Below, piece after piece: positions 8,535 to 18,442 of a DNA stretch of 64,000 bases (the stretch's first letter is position 1; each line of letters starts with the position of its first letter). The notes under the pieces were generated by a model. It was given only the letters and a program-made list of their open reading frames with translations, ran no database searches and was not told the origin of the DNA. Both the position numbers and the translations under genes were made by a program. Location of the stretch: contig NZ_QKRX01000010.1 in assembly GCF_003284585.1 (NCBI RefSeq), positions 1-64,000 on the forward strand, read 5' to 3'. The DNA comes from Nitrincola tibetensis (lineage in GTDB: Bacteria; Pseudomonadota; Gammaproteobacteria; Pseudomonadales; Balneatricaceae).

Positions 8535-9038
8535 ATGGCAAATCACGAACAGAAAGACGGTGAACTCCAGGAGAGACTGGTCCAGGTTAACCGTGTTGCA
8601 AAAGTTGTGAAGGGCGGACGTATATTCGGTTTCACAGCTCTGACTGTAGTCGGTGACGGCAATGGCCGTATCGGTTTTGGTCGCGGCAAGGCGCGTGAAG
8701 TTCCTGTTGCAATTCAAAAGGCAATGGAGCAGGCTCGTCGTAATATGGTGAGCGTGTCTTTAAATGGTCATACGCTACAGTATCCAGTTAAAGCTCGTCA
8801 TGGTGCTTCACGCGTTTACATGCAGCCAGCATCTGAAGGTACAGGTATCATCGCCGGTGGTGCGATGCGTGCGGTCCTTGAGCTTGCAGGAGTGCAGAAC
8901 GTATTGGCTAAATGCTACGGTTCAACAAACCCTGTAAACGTAGTTCGTGCAACAGTCAATGGTCTTTCTTCAATGAAAGCACCTGAAGATATTGCAGCGA
9001 AACGTGGCAAGTCTGTTGACGAGATCCTGGGGAACTAA
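8535..9038 (+). CDS. rpsE: 30S ribosomal protein S5
   Basis: S5 contributes to decoding accuracy and mRNA unwinding at the 30S entry site. The product has 167 residues, the E. coli length. The dsRNA-binding-like segment [20 protein letters not shown] and the signature [19 protein letters not shown] are intact. AAAGG lies upstream of ATG 8535. Confidence 0.97.
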   Translation: MANHEQKDGELQERLVQVNRVAKVVKGGRIFGFTALTVVGDGNGRIGFGRGKAREVPVAIQKAMEQARRNMVSVSLNGHTLQYPVKARHGASRVYMQPASEGTGIIAGGAMRAVLELAGVQNVLAKCYGSTNPVNVVRATVNGLSSMKAPEDIAAKRGKSVDEILGN

Positions 9039-9041
9039 GCG

Positions 9042-9224
9042 ATGTCAAATAAAATCAAAGTTACCCTGTTCCGCAGCACGATTGGTAAGCTGCCAGCACA
9101 CAAGTTGTGCGTAAAGGGGTTAGGTCTGCGCCGTATCGGTCACGTAGTAGAGGTAGAAGATACCCCTGCTGTGCGCGGTATGATCAACAAAGTTAACTAC
9201 ATGGTTCGTGTTGTTAGCGAGTAA
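9042..9224 (+). CDS. rpmD: 50S ribosomal protein L30
   Basis: L30 is a small peripheral large-subunit protein. The product has 60 residues (E. coli 59). It contains [19 protein letters not shown] and [20 protein letters not shown]. The gene starts three bases after the rpsE stop; its Shine-Dalgarno GGGG lies within the end of rpsE. Confidence 0.95.
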   Translation: MSNKIKVTLFRSTIGKLPAHKLCVKGLGLRRIGHVVEVEDTPAVRGMINKVNYMVRVVSE

Positions 9225-9237
9225 TAGGAGTAACCCT

Positions 9238-9672
9238 ATGCGTTTGAATACATTACGCCCGGGTGCTGGTGCCAAGCAGGCTCCAAAGCGCGTTGGTCGC
9301 GGTATCGGTTCCGGTCTTGGAAAAACTTGTGGCCGTGGTCACAAGGGTCTTAAATCCCGCTCTGGCGGAAGCGTAAATCCAGGTTTTGAAGGCGGTCAGA
9401 TGCCAATTCATCGCCGTCTGCCAAAGTTTGGTTTTACTTCACGTAAATCACGCTATGTAGCTGAAGTTCGTTTAAATGAGCTAAGCAGCATGAATGTTGA
9501 GTTGATCAACATCGATGCGCTTAAAGCAGCAGATGTTATTAAGCAGGAAATTAAAACTGTTCGTATCATTCTGTCTGGTGAAATCACTAAGCCAGTCACA
9601 GTTAGTGGACTTAAAGTCACTAAAGGTGCTCAGGCTGCGATTGAAGCTGCAGGCGGTAAAGTCGAGGCGTAA
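9238..9672 (+). CDS. rplO: 50S ribosomal protein L15
   Basis: L15 is a late-assembly protein that reaches into the 23S core with its extended N-terminus. ATG 9238 follows TAGGAG and gives 144 residues, equal to E. coli. The glycine- and arginine-rich N-terminal part with [19 protein letters not shown] is typical. Its TAA directly abuts the secY ATG with no spacer. Confidence 0.96.
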   Translation: MRLNTLRPGAGAKQAPKRVGRGIGSGLGKTCGRGHKGLKSRSGGSVNPGFEGGQMPIHRRLPKFGFTSRKSRYVAEVRLNELSSMNVELINIDALKAADVIKQEIKTVRIILSGEITKPVTVSGLKVTKGAQAAIEAAGGKVEA

Positions 9673-10998
9673 ATGGCTAAGCAAGGGCAAATACCGGCAG
9701 GAAGACAAAACGGTTTAGGAGAGCTTTGGGCTCGTCTCAGATTTGTTTTGATAGCGATCATTGTTTACCGTATAGGGGCTCATATTCCTGTACCTGGTAT
9801 TAACCCTGATCGTCTTGCTGCATTGTTTGATCAGAACCAGGGAACGATCCTGAGTCTCTTCAATATGTTTTCAGGTGGCGCTCTAGAGCGTATGAGTATT
9901 CTCGCATTGGGTGTAATGCCCTACATTTCTGCATCAATTATTATGCAGTTAATGACAGCGGTGAGTCCTACACTTGAACAATTGAAGAAGGAAGGTGAGT
10001 CAGGTCGGCGCAAAATTAACCAGTACACACGTTATGGTACGGTTGTATTGGCAACTATTCAGGCGTTTGGTATGTCCGTAGGACTAGCCAGTCAGGGTGT
10101 TGCGTTTGCCGCTGATTTTAGTTTCTACTTCGTTGCGGTTGTTACATTTGTTTCCGGAGCAGTCTTTTTGATGTGGCTCGGTGAGCAGGTAACTGAGCGA
10201 GGCATAGGTAACGGTATTTCAATTCTGATCTTTGCTGGTATCGTTGCGGGTCTGCCAAGTGCTATTGGCCAGTCTTTCGAGGCGGCTAGACAAGGCGATC
10301 TCAATATCTTTGCTTTGCTACTGATTGCAGTGCTTGCAATGGCTACTGTTGCGTTTGTAGTGTTTATGGAGCGCGCCCAGCGACGCATTACCATAAATTA
10401 TGCTAAGCGTCAGCAGGGTCGTCGTGTTTACGCGGCGCAAAGTAGTCATTTGCCTTTAAAAGTGAATATGGCCGGTGTAATTCCGCCGATCTTTGCTTCA
10501 AGTATCCTTCTATTTCCCGCTTCAATGGGGCAGTGGTTTGGTCAGAGCGAAGGGATGGATTGGTTGCAGGATATGGCTTTGGCCTTAGGTCCAGGGCAGC
10601 CTCTGCATATTTTGCTTTTTGGTATTGCAATTATATTTTTCTGCTACTTCTATACGGCTCTTATGTTTAATCCGAAAGAAGTGGCAGATAACCTGAAAAA
10701 ATCAGGTGCATTTATTCCAGGGATTCGTCCTGGTGAGCAGTCGGCACGCTACATCGATACAGTGCTTTCGCGTCTTACTTTGTTTGGCGCACTGTACATC
10801 ACAGCAGTATCACTGATGCCCCAGTTTTTAGTGGTGGCGTGGAACATACCGTTCTATTTTGGTGGTACATCATTGCTGATCGTTGTTGTAGTGGTTATGG
10901 ACTTTATGGCTCAAGTGCAATCACACTTGATGTCACACCAGTATGAGTCCTTGATGAAGAAATCAAATCTTAAGGGCGGCGCAGGTTTGCTGCGCTAA
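9673..10998 (+). CDS. secY: protein translocase subunit SecY
   Basis: SecY is the channel subunit of the SecYEG inner-membrane translocon. The product has 441 residues with ten hydrophobic segments, close to E. coli (443). Early motifs such as [20 protein letters not shown] and the loop [20 protein letters not shown] identify it, and the C-terminal tail is complete. The gene starts at the base after the rplO stop, so it is probably translationally coupled. It is part of the spc operon. Confidence 0.97.
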   Translation: MAKQGQIPAGRQNGLGELWARLRFVLIAIIVYRIGAHIPVPGINPDRLAALFDQNQGTILSLFNMFSGGALERMSILALGVMPYISASIIMQLMTAVSPTLEQLKKEGESGRRKINQYTRYGTVVLATIQAFGMSVGLASQGVAFAADFSFYFVAVVTFVSGAVFLMWLGEQVTERGIGNGISILIFAGIVAGLPSAIGQSFEAARQGDLNIFALLLIAVLAMATVAFVVFMERAQRRITINYAKRQQGRRVYAAQSSHLPLKVNMAGVIPPIFASSILLFPASMGQWFGQSEGMDWLQDMALALGPGQPLHILLFGIAIIFFCYFYTALMFNPKEVADNLKKSGAFIPGIRPGEQSARYIDTVLSRLTLFGALYITAVSLMPQFLVVAWNIPFYFGGTSLLIVVVVVMDFMAQVQSHLMSHQYESLMKKSNLKGGAGLLR

Positions 10999-11016
10999 GC
11001 TCGATTGAGGTGGATC

Positions 11017-11133
11017 ATGAAAGTACGCGCGTCTGTTAAAAAGATTTGCCGTAACTGCAAGATCGTACGTCGCAACGGTTCCGTGCGCGTGATCTGCAAA
11101 GTTGAACCAAGACATAAACAACGTCAAGGTTAA
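11017..11133 (+). CDS. rpmJ: 50S ribosomal protein L36 (zinc-binding form)
   Basis: This 38-residue gene reads [20 protein letters not shown] followed by a second half ending KQRQG, nearly identical to E. coli RpmJ. The zinc ligands are present as Cys11, Cys14, Cys27 and His33, so this is the zinc-containing C+ form. ATG 11017 follows TTGAGGTGG. It lies between secY and rpsM, its usual place at the end of the spc operon. Confidence 0.95.
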   Translation: MKVRASVKKICRNCKIVRRNGSVRVICKVEPRHKQRQG

Positions 11134-11165
11134 CAAAGTAATATATGGCCGTGGGGGCCGCAGGG

Positions 11166-11194
11166 TTGATTTATTTTTAACCAGCGTGTATTAT
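11166..11194 (+). promoter_or_regulatory. probable promoter of the alpha operon
   Basis: TTGATT (11166-11171) and TATTAT (11189-11194) have a 17-base spacer and lie in the 134-base rpmJ-rpsM gap. Transcription would start near 11201, leaving about 67 bases of leader before rpsM. It would give rpsM-rpoA-rplQ its own start in addition to readthrough from spc. Confidence 0.55.
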
Positions 11195-11199
11195 TGCGC

Positions 11200-11290
11200 G
11201 CCTTCCACGAACAAATGAATGGTAAGACTCTGTCATTGTGATGGAGCATTAATATGGAGTACATTGAATGGCCCGTATAGCTGGCGTCAA
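11200..11290 (+). promoter_or_regulatory. possible alpha-operon (S4-binding) leader spanning the rpsM start
   Basis: In E. coli, S4 represses this operon through a pseudoknot around the rpsM start. The position, length and arrangement here resemble that leader: TTCCA near 11203 can pair with TGGA near 11241, followed by an AT-rich stretch, GGAG, and then the start codon context. The match is by eye and partial. A covariance-model search for the alpha-operon ribosome binding site would decide it. Confidence 0.4.
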
Positions 11291-11624
11291 TATTCCTGAC
11301 AATAAGCATGCGGTAATTTCTCTGACTTACATTTACGGGATCGGCCGCACCACTGCTAAACAAATTTGTTCAGCAGTTGGTATTGATCCAAGCGTAAAGA
11401 TCGGTGATCTGTCTGAAGAACAGCTCGATAATGTTCGTGGTGAAATTGCCAAGTTGACAGTTGAAGGTGACCTTCGTCGTGAAGTCAACATGAACATCAA
11501 GCGTCTTATGGATCTTGGTTGTTTCCGTGGTCTGCGTCATCGTCGTAACCTTCCGGTTCGCGGTCAGCGCAGCAAAACGAATGCACGTACCCGTAAAGGT
11601 CCGCGCAAGCCGATCCGTAAGTAA
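11268..11624 (+). CDS. rpsM: 30S ribosomal protein S13
   Basis: S13 is a 30S head protein that contacts P-site tRNA and bridges to L5. The product has 118 residues, the E. coli length. It begins [20 protein letters not shown] and ends with the basic tail including [17 protein letters not shown]. It is the first gene of the alpha operon. Confidence 0.97.
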   Translation: MARIAGVNIPDNKHAVISLTYIYGIGRTTAKQICSAVGIDPSVKIGDLSEEQLDNVRGEIAKLTVEGDLRREVNMNIKRLMDLGCFRGLRHRRNLPVRGQRSKTNARTRKGPRKPIRK

Positions 11625-11643
11625 GCGATAGGAATTCCCGAAT

Positions 11644-12033
11644 ATGGCTAAGCCAGGTAATCGCACTCGTAAAAAAGTTAAAAAGCAAGTAGCTGATGGG
11701 CTCGCGCACATCCATGCTTCTTTCAATAACACAATTGTTACCATTACCGATCGTCAAGGAAATGCACTTTCTTGGGCGACTTCTGGTGGTTCCGGTTTCC
11801 GTGGTTCGCGTAAAAGTACGCCTTTCGCTGCTCAGGTAGCGGCTGAGCGTGCTGGTCAGGCGGCTTTGGAATACGGACTTAAGAATCTCGACGTGTTTGT
11901 AAAGGGTCCAGGACCTGGTCGTGAATCTGCTGTTCGCGCCTTGAATGGTTGTGGCTACAAAATTACAAATATTACGGACGTAACACCTATTCCTCATAAT
12001 GGTTGTCGTCCGCCGAAGAAACGTCGCGTTTAA
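11644..12033 (+). CDS. rpsK: 30S ribosomal protein S11
   Basis: S11 lies on the 30S platform near the E site. The product has 129 residues, the E. coli length. Characteristic segments are [20 protein letters not shown] and the C-terminal [18 protein letters not shown]. It sits in standard order between rpsM and rpsD. Confidence 0.97.
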   Translation: MAKPGNRTRKKVKKQVADGLAHIHASFNNTIVTITDRQGNALSWATSGGSGFRGSRKSTPFAAQVAAERAGQAALEYGLKNLDVFVKGPGPGRESAVRALNGCGYKITNITDVTPIPHNGCRPPKKRRV

Positions 12034-12048
12034 TCAGGAGACGGTATA

Positions 12049-12669
12049 ATGGCTCGTTATCTTGGACCTAAGTGCAAGCTGTCCCGTCGTGAAGGAACAG
12101 ATCTCTTTTTAAAGAGTGGTGTTCGCGCGCTAGACAGTAAGTGCAAAGCTGAAGTTGTTCCCGGTGTGCATGGTGCACGTCGTGGCCGTTTGTCCGAATA
12201 CGGTTTACAGCTTCGCGAAAAACAAAAAGTACGTCGTATTTACGGTGTGCTGGAGCGTCAGTTCCGTGGTTATTACAAAGAAGCCGCGCGTCGTAAAGGC
12301 GCGACTGGTGAGTTGTTGTTACAGTTGTTAGAAGGCCGTCTAGACAATGTTGTCTACCGTATGGGCTTTGGTTCAACTCGTGCAGAAGCTCGTCAGGTTG
12401 TTTCTCATCGTCAGATCACCGTTAACGGTCAAGTTGTTAATATCCCGTCTTACCAAGTAAGTGCTGGTGATAAAATCGCTGTCCGTGAGAAGTCTAAAAA
12501 CCAACTTCGCATCAAGCATGCGCTCGAGTTGGCAGCACAGCGTGCACCTGTTGAATGGGTAAGCGTTGATGCAGGTAAGATGGAAGGTGAGTTTAAGGCA
12601 CTTCCTGAGCGTAGTGACTTGGCTTCTGACATCAACGAGCATCTGATCGTCGAGCTTTACTCGAAGTAA
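12049..12669 (+). CDS. rpsD: 30S ribosomal protein S4
   Basis: S4 nucleates 30S assembly, and in E. coli it represses the alpha operon by binding the rpsM leader. The product has 206 residues, equal to E. coli. It starts [20 protein letters not shown] and contains the S4 RNA-binding domain with [30 protein letters not shown] precedes ATG 12049. Confidence 0.97.
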   Translation: MARYLGPKCKLSRREGTDLFLKSGVRALDSKCKAEVVPGVHGARRGRLSEYGLQLREKQKVRRIYGVLERQFRGYYKEAARRKGATGELLLQLLEGRLDNVVYRMGFGSTRAEARQVVSHRQITVNGQVVNIPSYQVSAGDKIAVREKSKNQLRIKHALELAAQRAPVEWVSVDAGKMEGEFKALPERSDLASDINEHLIVELYSK

Positions 12670-12694
12670 TTGTTGAACACAGACTGGTGGAACT

Positions 12695-13699
12695 ATGCAG
12701 CGTTCAGTAAACGAGTTTCTTAGTCCACGTCATATTGACGTGCAAGAAATCAGCAAAACTCGCGCAAAGGTGACTTTAGAGCCACTTGAGCGTGGTTTTG
12801 GCCATACCCTTGGCAACGCGCTGCGCCGTATTTTGCTATCGTCAATGCCTGGTTGTGCAATATCTGAAGTCGAAATCGACGGTGTATTGCACGAATACAG
12901 CAGCATTGAAGGTGTTCAGGAGGATGTCATTGAGATCCTCCTGAATCTCAAAGGTGTTGCTGTAAATCTCTTTAATGGAGATGAAGCAACACTTACGATT
13001 AGCAAATCCGAACCTGGCGTAGTGACTGCAGCTGACATTCAGCTGACACAAGATGTTGAGATTGCGAACCCTGAACATGTGATTGCGCATTTAAATGGCA
13101 ACAGCAGTCTTAATATGCAATTGCGCGTTACGCGTGGTCGCGGTTATGTGCCAGCTGACTCGCGTAATACTGATGAGGATGAGTCTCGTACGATTGGTCG
13201 ATTGTTGCTGGATGCCAGCTATAGTCCGGTCTTACGTGTATCCTATCAAGTAGAGAGTGCGCGTGTTGAGCAACGTACAGATCTTGATAAGTTAATCATT
13301 GACATAGAGTCGAATGGTACAATTGATCCAGAAGAATGCATTCGTCGTGCAGCTACAATTTTGCAGCAGCAACTACTTGTATTCGTTGATTTAGAAGATG
13401 CAGGGCAGCAATCTCGCACTGAATCTGATGATCCTGAGATTGATCCCGTACTTCTTCGTCCGGTTGATGATCTTGAGTTGACAGTTCGCTCGGCTAACTG
13501 TCTTAAAGCAGAACAAATTTACTATATCGGTGATTTGATTCAACGCACCGAAGTAGAGTTGTTGAAGACTCCTAACTTGGGCAAGAAGTCGCTAACGGAA
13601 ATCAAAGATGTACTTGCATCTAAAGGTTTGTCTTTAGGCATGCGTCTTGAGAATTGGCCACCTGCCAGTCTCCGGAATGATGATAAAGCTGCCTCCTAA
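12695..13699 (+). CDS. rpoA: DNA-directed RNA polymerase subunit alpha
   Basis: The alpha subunit dimerises to nucleate RNA polymerase assembly, and its C-terminal domain contacts UP elements and activators. The product has 334 residues (E. coli 329). The N-terminal domain has [21 protein letters not shown] linker from about 235 to 250 is followed by the alpha-CTD with [20 protein letters not shown], which holds the DNA-binding Arg and Asn. It is flanked by rpsD and rplQ. Confidence 0.97.
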   Translation: MQRSVNEFLSPRHIDVQEISKTRAKVTLEPLERGFGHTLGNALRRILLSSMPGCAISEVEIDGVLHEYSSIEGVQEDVIEILLNLKGVAVNLFNGDEATLTISKSEPGVVTAADIQLTQDVEIANPEHVIAHLNGNSSLNMQLRVTRGRGYVPADSRNTDEDESRTIGRLLLDASYSPVLRVSYQVESARVEQRTDLDKLIIDIESNGTIDPEECIRRAATILQQQLLVFVDLEDAGQQSRTESDDPEIDPVLLRPVDDLELTVRSANCLKAEQIYYIGDLIQRTEVELLKTPNLGKKSLTEIKDVLASKGLSLGMRLENWPPASLRNDDKAAS

Positions 13700-13737
13700 G
13701 TTAGCCTTCTAACACTAAGTTGTTAAGGATTTAGAAA

Positions 13738-14133
13738 ATGCGTCATCGTAAATCTGGTCGTCACTTAAATCGTACAAGTGCACACCGCAAGGCGATGTTT
13801 AAGAATATGGCAGTGTCTTTGTTTGAGCATGAACTCATCAAAACTACTCTGCCAAAAGCTAAAGAACTTCGTCGAGTGGCTGAGCCTTTAATTACATTGG
13901 CTAAATCTGACAGTGTTGCAAATCGTCGTCTTGCTTTTGCTCGCACGCGCTCTGATGCTGCTGTTGGTAAGCTCTTCAATGAACTGGGTCCTCGTTACGC
14001 AGAACGCCCAGGCGGTTATGTTCGCATTCTTAAATGTGGATTCCGTCGTGGTGATAATGCGCCGATGGCTTACGTTGAACTGGTCGATCGTCCAGTCAAC
14101 GCAGTTGCAGTTGATGATACATCTGAAGATTAA
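13738..14133 (+). CDS. rplQ: 50S ribosomal protein L17
   Basis: L17 is a large-subunit protein near the tunnel exit. The product has 131 residues (E. coli 127). It begins [20 protein letters not shown] and contains [20 protein letters not shown]. It is the last gene of the alpha operon and is followed by a strong terminator. Confidence 0.97.
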   Translation: MRHRKSGRHLNRTSAHRKAMFKNMAVSLFEHELIKTTLPKAKELRRVAEPLITLAKSDSVANRRLAFARTRSDAAVGKLFNELGPRYAERPGGYVRILKCGFRRGDNAPMAYVELVDRPVNAVAVDDTSED

Positions 14134-14147
14134 TTCTTTGTATCGAT

Positions 14148-14177
14148 AAAAAACCCCGCTTAGGCGGGGTTTTTTTT
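14148..14177 (+). terminator. intrinsic terminator of the alpha operon
   Basis: CCCCGC (14154-14159) pairs with GCGGGG (14164-14169) around TTAG, flanked by A6 and T8. The A/T flanks make it able to work in both directions. It ends the long r-protein block and faces the convergent mrcA gene. Confidence 0.95.
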
Positions 14178-14199
14178 ACTCTATATTTTGTGGTGGCGG

Positions 14200-14305
14200 C
14201 TTCTGCAGTGTGGATATTCTGCTGTAGCTTTAAACCCCAGGAGCTGAGGTTCCACGCAAATGCTGCGGCAATGCAGCACAGAGTCGTACTCTAATGCTGC
14301 AGAAG
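14200..14305. repeat. nested inverted repeats between rplQ and mrcA
   Basis: CTTCTGCAG (14200-14208) recurs inverted as CTGCAGAAG (14297-14305). Inside the arms, TGCTGC (14261-14266) pairs with GCAGCA (14273-14278). The 131-base convergent spacer therefore could fold as a long stem with an internal hairpin. No T run marks it as a classic terminator, although it sits where mrcA transcription should end. Confidence 0.4.
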
Positions 14306-14308
14306 AGG

Positions 14309-16681
14309 TTAGTAATCAAATATAGATTCAATTACTGAGCCTTGTTGTCTGGCCTCTGGGCTATTTGCTCGGCGTGATGGTTCGCTGCCTTGTCTGAAAA
14401 GCTCAGGAATTGCATTTGACTGCCCCGGGTAGGCTAGTAATCCAGTATTTGGGTCAACGGAGACTGTCCTAACATCAGATGGTCTTTCAAACTCTTTTAC
14501 TGGGTAGTGCTTTGAAACAGTTTGCATGAACTCGATCCATATTGGCAGAGCGGCTGTACCGCCAAATTCGCGTCTGCCAAGTGGGGCAGGTTGGTCGAAT
14601 CCAATCCATGCTGTTGCAACTATGTCACGGTTGAAGCCGCTGAACCAAACGTCACGTTGTGAATTGGTGGTGCCTGTTTTTCCTGCTAAATCCGGACGGT
14701 TCAGGCTAAGTGCGCTACGACCAGTGCCGCGTCTGATTACATCCTTAAGTATGTCGGCTAAAATATAGGCGGTTGAGGCTTGAATAATACGCATTGACTC
14801 TCTGTTACTTGCGTTCAGACCTGCATTTGTTTCCATGAAGGCGTTGCCGCTGTTTTCTGGTAACACAACGGGATTGTTTTCATTGTGTATTGCTTGAATA
14901 AAGTAGGGCTCTACTTTATATCCGCCATTCGCAAACACTGCATAACCCGCCGTAAGTTGGAGGGGGGTTGCGTCTGAGCTTCCAAGTGATAGGGATAAGT
15001 TGGCAGGGGTCCGTTCAGCCTCAAAGCCAAATTCAACTATTTTGTCGCGTGCAAGCTGAACACCAATATCACGCATGAGCCTAATTGAAACTAGGTTTTT
15101 TGATCGGTATAGGGCCTCTCTTAAGCGTGTAGGTCCTGAAAAGTCGCGAGAGCTGTTCTCTGGCCGCCATTCACCCTGCAAGCTGACGTCTTCAATGACA
15201 ATTGGGGCATCATTAACGACAGTTGCGGCTGTATAGCTGCCATCAATAGCTGCCGCATACAAAAAGGGTTTGAAAGTTGAGCCTGGTTGTCTGTAGGCTT
15301 GGGTGGCGCGATTAAAGTTGTTCATGGCGAAGCTGTAGCCGCCTGATAAGGCTTTAATTGCACCAGTATCAGTCTCAAGCGCAACGACAGCTCCTTGAAC
15401 TTTGGGTAATTGGCTAAACTCCAGTCTTTCGTCATCCATGATAATGACACGAACAACATCACCAATGGCGACTATGTCACTGGCTTTGGTAGGGGCAGGT
15501 CCGAGAGAGTTAACATTTATATGCTTTCTCGCCCACTTTAATGTATCCCACGATAGTTCGGCTTTTTCTCCGTTGCGCAAAAGTACGGTTGCATCCCTTT
15601 CGCCTACATTAATAACTAGAGCAGCTTGAAGGTCGGCAAAGGTAGTGTGCTCTCTTAGTTTTTGGGATAGCTCCTCTTCCGTATCCGTGTCTAATATTTT
15701 AATTTGGGCTTCGGGTCCATGGTAGCCATGCCTTTCACCATATGCGCGTATGCCTTTTCTTAGTGCTTGGTCTGAAGCCGTCTGTAAATCACTTTCGATG
15801 GTGGTTGTGACGGAGTAGCCATCCAGATAAGCTTCCTCTCCAAAGAGTCTGAACATTTCAGCGCGAACCATTTCAGCAACATAAAATGCGGAGAGTTCGA
15901 TGTCACTGGTGTGGTAACGTGCAATCTCGGGTTCAATAATTGCTTCGCTATATTCTTGATCATTAATATAACCAAGTGATAGCATACGGCCGAGTATCCA
16001 GTTACGCCTTTCGATGGATCGACGTGGGTTGCTGACTGGATTTGCAGCGGATGGTGCTTTAGGAAGGCCTGCGATGGTCGCTATTTGCGCAAGGGTGAGT
16101 TCACTAATATCTTTACCATAGTAAATGTTAGCGGCCGCTTGTACGCCATAGGCGCGCTGGCCTAGGTAAATTTTGTTAACGTATAACTCCATTATTTCTT
16201 GTTTCGTAAGCTCCTTCTCAATTCTTAAGGATAAAAGAATTTCGGTGAATTTTCGTTCTAAGGTACGAGCAGGCGTTAAGAAAAAGTTTTTGGCAACTTG
16301 CATTGTGATGGTTGAACCGCCTGTTTGAACGTCACTGCCACTAATAAGTTGGTAGCCAGCACGGGCAAGTCCTTTTATGTCTACACCAAAGTGATCAAAG
16401 AACCGACTGTCTTCGGCTGCAAGAATGGCCTGTATCAAATGCTCAGGGATCTGATCATAATCGATGGGCGTGCGTCGCTGTTCGCCGTATTCTGCAATGA
16501 GTTTGCCATCGGCGGAAAAAATGCGAAGCGGTGTTTGGAACTTTACTTCTTTTAGTTCCTGTACGTCTGGAAGATTTTGACTAAAATGCTTCCAGATAAA
16601 GTAGCCGCCTAGCGAGCCAGATATCAGAATGAGAATCAGTAAGGCAATAAATAGCTTGATAGTAATCTTTAATACGTGCAT
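14309..16681 (-). CDS. mrcA: penicillin-binding protein 1A, transglycosylase/transpeptidase
   Basis: This bifunctional class A PBP polymerises and cross-links peptidoglycan in the periplasm. ATG 16681 follows AAAGG and gives 790 residues. A TTG five codons upstream is possible. One N-terminal membrane anchor (about residues 5-28) is followed by the GT51 glycosyltransferase with AAEDSRFFDHFGVD and GGSTITMQVAKNFFL. The transpeptidase carries the SxxK serine in PGSTFKPFLYA and KTGTTNSQRDVWFSG. An OB-like insert of about 100 residues separates them, typical of PBP1A. It is divergent from pilM, as in Pseudomonas. Confidence 0.95.
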   Translation of the reverse strand: MHVLKITIKLFIALLILILISGSLGGYFIWKHFSQNLPDVQELKEVKFQTPLRIFSADGKLIAEYGEQRRTPIDYDQIPEHLIQAILAAEDSRFFDHFGVDIKGLARAGYQLISGSDVQTGGSTITMQVAKNFFLTPARTLERKFTEILLSLRIEKELTKQEIMELYVNKIYLGQRAYGVQAAANIYYGKDISELTLAQIATIAGLPKAPSAANPVSNPRRSIERRNWILGRMLSLGYINDQEYSEAIIEPEIARYHTSDIELSAFYVAEMVRAEMFRLFGEEAYLDGYSVTTTIESDLQTASDQALRKGIRAYGERHGYHGPEAQIKILDTDTEEELSQKLREHTTFADLQAALVINVGERDATVLLRNGEKAELSWDTLKWARKHINVNSLGPAPTKASDIVAIGDVVRVIIMDDERLEFSQLPKVQGAVVALETDTGAIKALSGGYSFAMNNFNRATQAYRQPGSTFKPFLYAAAIDGSYTAATVVNDAPIVIEDVSLQGEWRPENSSRDFSGPTRLREALYRSKNLVSIRLMRDIGVQLARDKIVEFGFEAERTPANLSLSLGSSDATPLQLTAGYAVFANGGYKVEPYFIQAIHNENNPVVLPENSGNAFMETNAGLNASNRESMRIIQASTAYILADILKDVIRRGTGRSALSLNRPDLAGKTGTTNSQRDVWFSGFNRDIVATAWIGFDQPAPLGRREFGGTAALPIWIEFMQTVSKHYPVKEFERPSDVRTVSVDPNTGLLAYPGQSNAIPELFRQGSEPSRRANSPEARQQGSVIESIFDY

Positions 16682-16718
16682 GTTAGCCTTTAACAAAAAA
16701 AATATTAACGTAAAGTGA

Positions 16719-16747
16719 ATTATATCGACTGCAGGGCTTTACAGTAC
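16719..16747 (-). promoter_or_regulatory. probable mrcA promoter
   Basis: A perfect TATAAT reads on the minus strand at 16724-16719, about 40 bases before the mrcA ATG. The -35 region about 17 bases further upstream is poor, so only the -10 is convincing. Confidence 0.45.
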
Positions 16748-16766
16748 AGTTAACAGAAGTTTTAAT
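16738..16766 (+). promoter_or_regulatory. probable pilM operon promoter
   Basis: TTTACA (16738-16743) and TTTAAT (16761-16766) are 17 bases apart and point to pilM. The element overlaps the minus-strand mrcA promoter region. Downstream, CAGGACA (16774-16780) can pair with TGTCCTG (16790-16796), placing a hairpin in the leader before the GTG start. Confidence 0.45.
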
Positions 16767-16828
16767 TGTACATCAGGACAGTCCGATTTTGTCCTGCAAA
16801 TTGAACTTCTCCGGAAAAGGAAATTAGA

Positions 16829-17884
16829 GTGGTCAGCTTATTCAGGAAAAAGTCAGCCGGTTGGATTGGAGTTGATATAGGTTCTTCATCTGTGAAGCTG
16901 GTCGCTTTGTCTCGATCGGGAAGGGATACACAGATAGATTCCTATGCCATAGTGCATCTCCCAGCAGGCGCCGTCGTTGACGGTAAAATAGAGATTCCTC
17001 ACGAGGTGTCTTCGGCAGTTGAACGGGGTCTAAAGATCTGCGGCGGCCGCTATAGTCATGCGGTTGTTTCAGTCCCTTCTTCTGCGGTAATTACAAAGCG
17101 TCTCCAAATAAATAATCTATTTACGGGTATCGATCTCGAAGATCAGGTCAAAGTTGAGGCTGATCAGTTTATTCCCTACCCGCTTGAAGAGGTTGCACTG
17201 GATTTTGAAGTGCTTGGTCCGGTTGCCAAAGATCCCAACCTTAATGAAATTCTTATTGTAGCCTGCCGTAAAGAAAGTTCTGAATCACGTGAAGAAGCTG
17301 TTGTTAATGCTGGCTTAAAGTGTGGTGTTATTGATGTAGACACCTATTCAATGGAACGTATGCTCTCGCTACTTGAACCGAAATCAGGCGAAAAGTTACA
17401 TGCAGTTGTTGATTTAGGTGCGTCAACCTTAGGCTTGAATGTATTTAAAAACGGTAATCTCGTGTATAACCGTGAGCAAGCCTTTAGTGGGGCAGATTTA
17501 TCAGCTTCAATTCAGCAAAGCTACAGTATGTCGCACGAAGAGGCTGAGTTGTCACTTCGAGAAAATAGCTTTGATAAAGAAGTGTATGAATCTCTCATAG
17601 AGCCTTATACCGATACGGTTGCACAACATGTCTCTCGAGCGCTTCAGTTTTTCTATTCCTCTGGAATTCATGGACAACTCGACAAGTGCTACTTGGCTGG
17701 AGGGGTGTCGGGAATACCTCATCTTTGTAACAGATTAGAAGAAGAACTGGGCATTCGAGCTGTTTTAACGGATCCCTTTACTAATATGCTGGTAAGCCCA
17801 CGGCTAAATCAGGAACGTCTTCATAGGGTTGCCCCTATGTTGGCTAAAGCATGCGGGCTGGCACTGCGCAGCTTTGATCAATAG
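16829..17884 (+). CDS. pilM: type IV pilus assembly protein PilM
   Basis: PilM is a cytoplasmic actin/FtsA-like ATP-binding protein that binds the N-terminus of PilN and links the pilus alignment complex to the motor. The product has 351 residues (about 354 in Pseudomonas). The N-terminal phosphate-binding motif is IGVDIGSSSVKLVALS, with later nucleotide-fold segments AVVDLGASTLGLNVF and YLAGGVSGIPHL. It starts with GTG 16829 after AAAAGGAAA and opens the pilMNOPQ operon. Confidence 0.95.
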   Translation: MVSLFRKKSAGWIGVDIGSSSVKLVALSRSGRDTQIDSYAIVHLPAGAVVDGKIEIPHEVSSAVERGLKICGGRYSHAVVSVPSSAVITKRLQINNLFTGIDLEDQVKVEADQFIPYPLEEVALDFEVLGPVAKDPNLNEILIVACRKESSESREEAVVNAGLKCGVIDVDTYSMERMLSLLEPKSGEKLHAVVDLGASTLGLNVFKNGNLVYNREQAFSGADLSASIQQSYSMSHEEAELSLRENSFDKEVYESLIEPYTDTVAQHVSRALQFFYSSGIHGQLDKCYLAGGVSGIPHLCNRLEEELGIRAVLTDPFTNMLVSPRLNQERLHRVAPMLAKACGLALRSFDQ

Positions 17885-17893
17885 GACTGATAT

Positions 17894-18442
17894 ATGGCGC
17901 GAATTAATTTAAGGCCTTGGCGAGAAGAACGAAATCAAGCACTGCAAAAACGCTTTATTAGCAATATTGCGGGCTCTGCAATATTTGCAGGTCTTGCTAT
18001 TTTTGCAACGGGTATGTACATCGATATGCAAACGGACAAGCAAAAAACACGTAATGAGTTTTTACGCGTTGAAAATGCTAATCTTGACCGTCAGTTGGTT
18101 GAAATTCAAGAGTTGACTCGGAGACGAGAGCAGCTACTTGAACGTCTTAACGCAATTGAAGATTTGCAAGGTTCACGCCCTCTGATTGTCCGTAACTTCG
18201 ATGAGCTCGTCCGCGTATTGCCCGATGGCGTTCATTATACCTCGGTTTCTCGCAGTGGCAGCCAAGTGTCGATTAACGGTTTTGCTGAGCAAAATAGAGA
18301 CGTCTCAGCTTTGATGCGCAATATGCAATCATCAATTTGGTTTGCAGAGGCAAACCTAGCTAGAGTAAGCTCGACTGATGGCATGCGGCAGTTTATATTA
18401 ACTGTCGGCATGACACGCCCGAATGCAGGGAGTGCGCAATGA
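17894..18442 (+). CDS. pilN: type IV pilus inner-membrane protein PilN
   Basis: PilN is a bitopic inner-membrane protein that heterodimerises with PilO. The product has 182 residues. The cytoplasmic N-terminus MARINLRPWREERNQALQKR holds the conserved INLLPWR-type motif that binds PilM. It is followed by one membrane segment (about 22-44), a coiled coil (about 45-95) and a periplasmic ferredoxin-like domain. Its stop overlaps pilO by four bases (ATGA). Confidence 0.94.
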   Translation: MARINLRPWREERNQALQKRFISNIAGSAIFAGLAIFATGMYIDMQTDKQKTRNEFLRVENANLDRQLVEIQELTRRREQLLERLNAIEDLQGSRPLIVRNFDELVRVLPDGVHYTSVSRSGSQVSINGFAEQNRDVSALMRNMQSSIWFAEANLARVSSTDGMRQFILTVGMTRPNAGSAQ

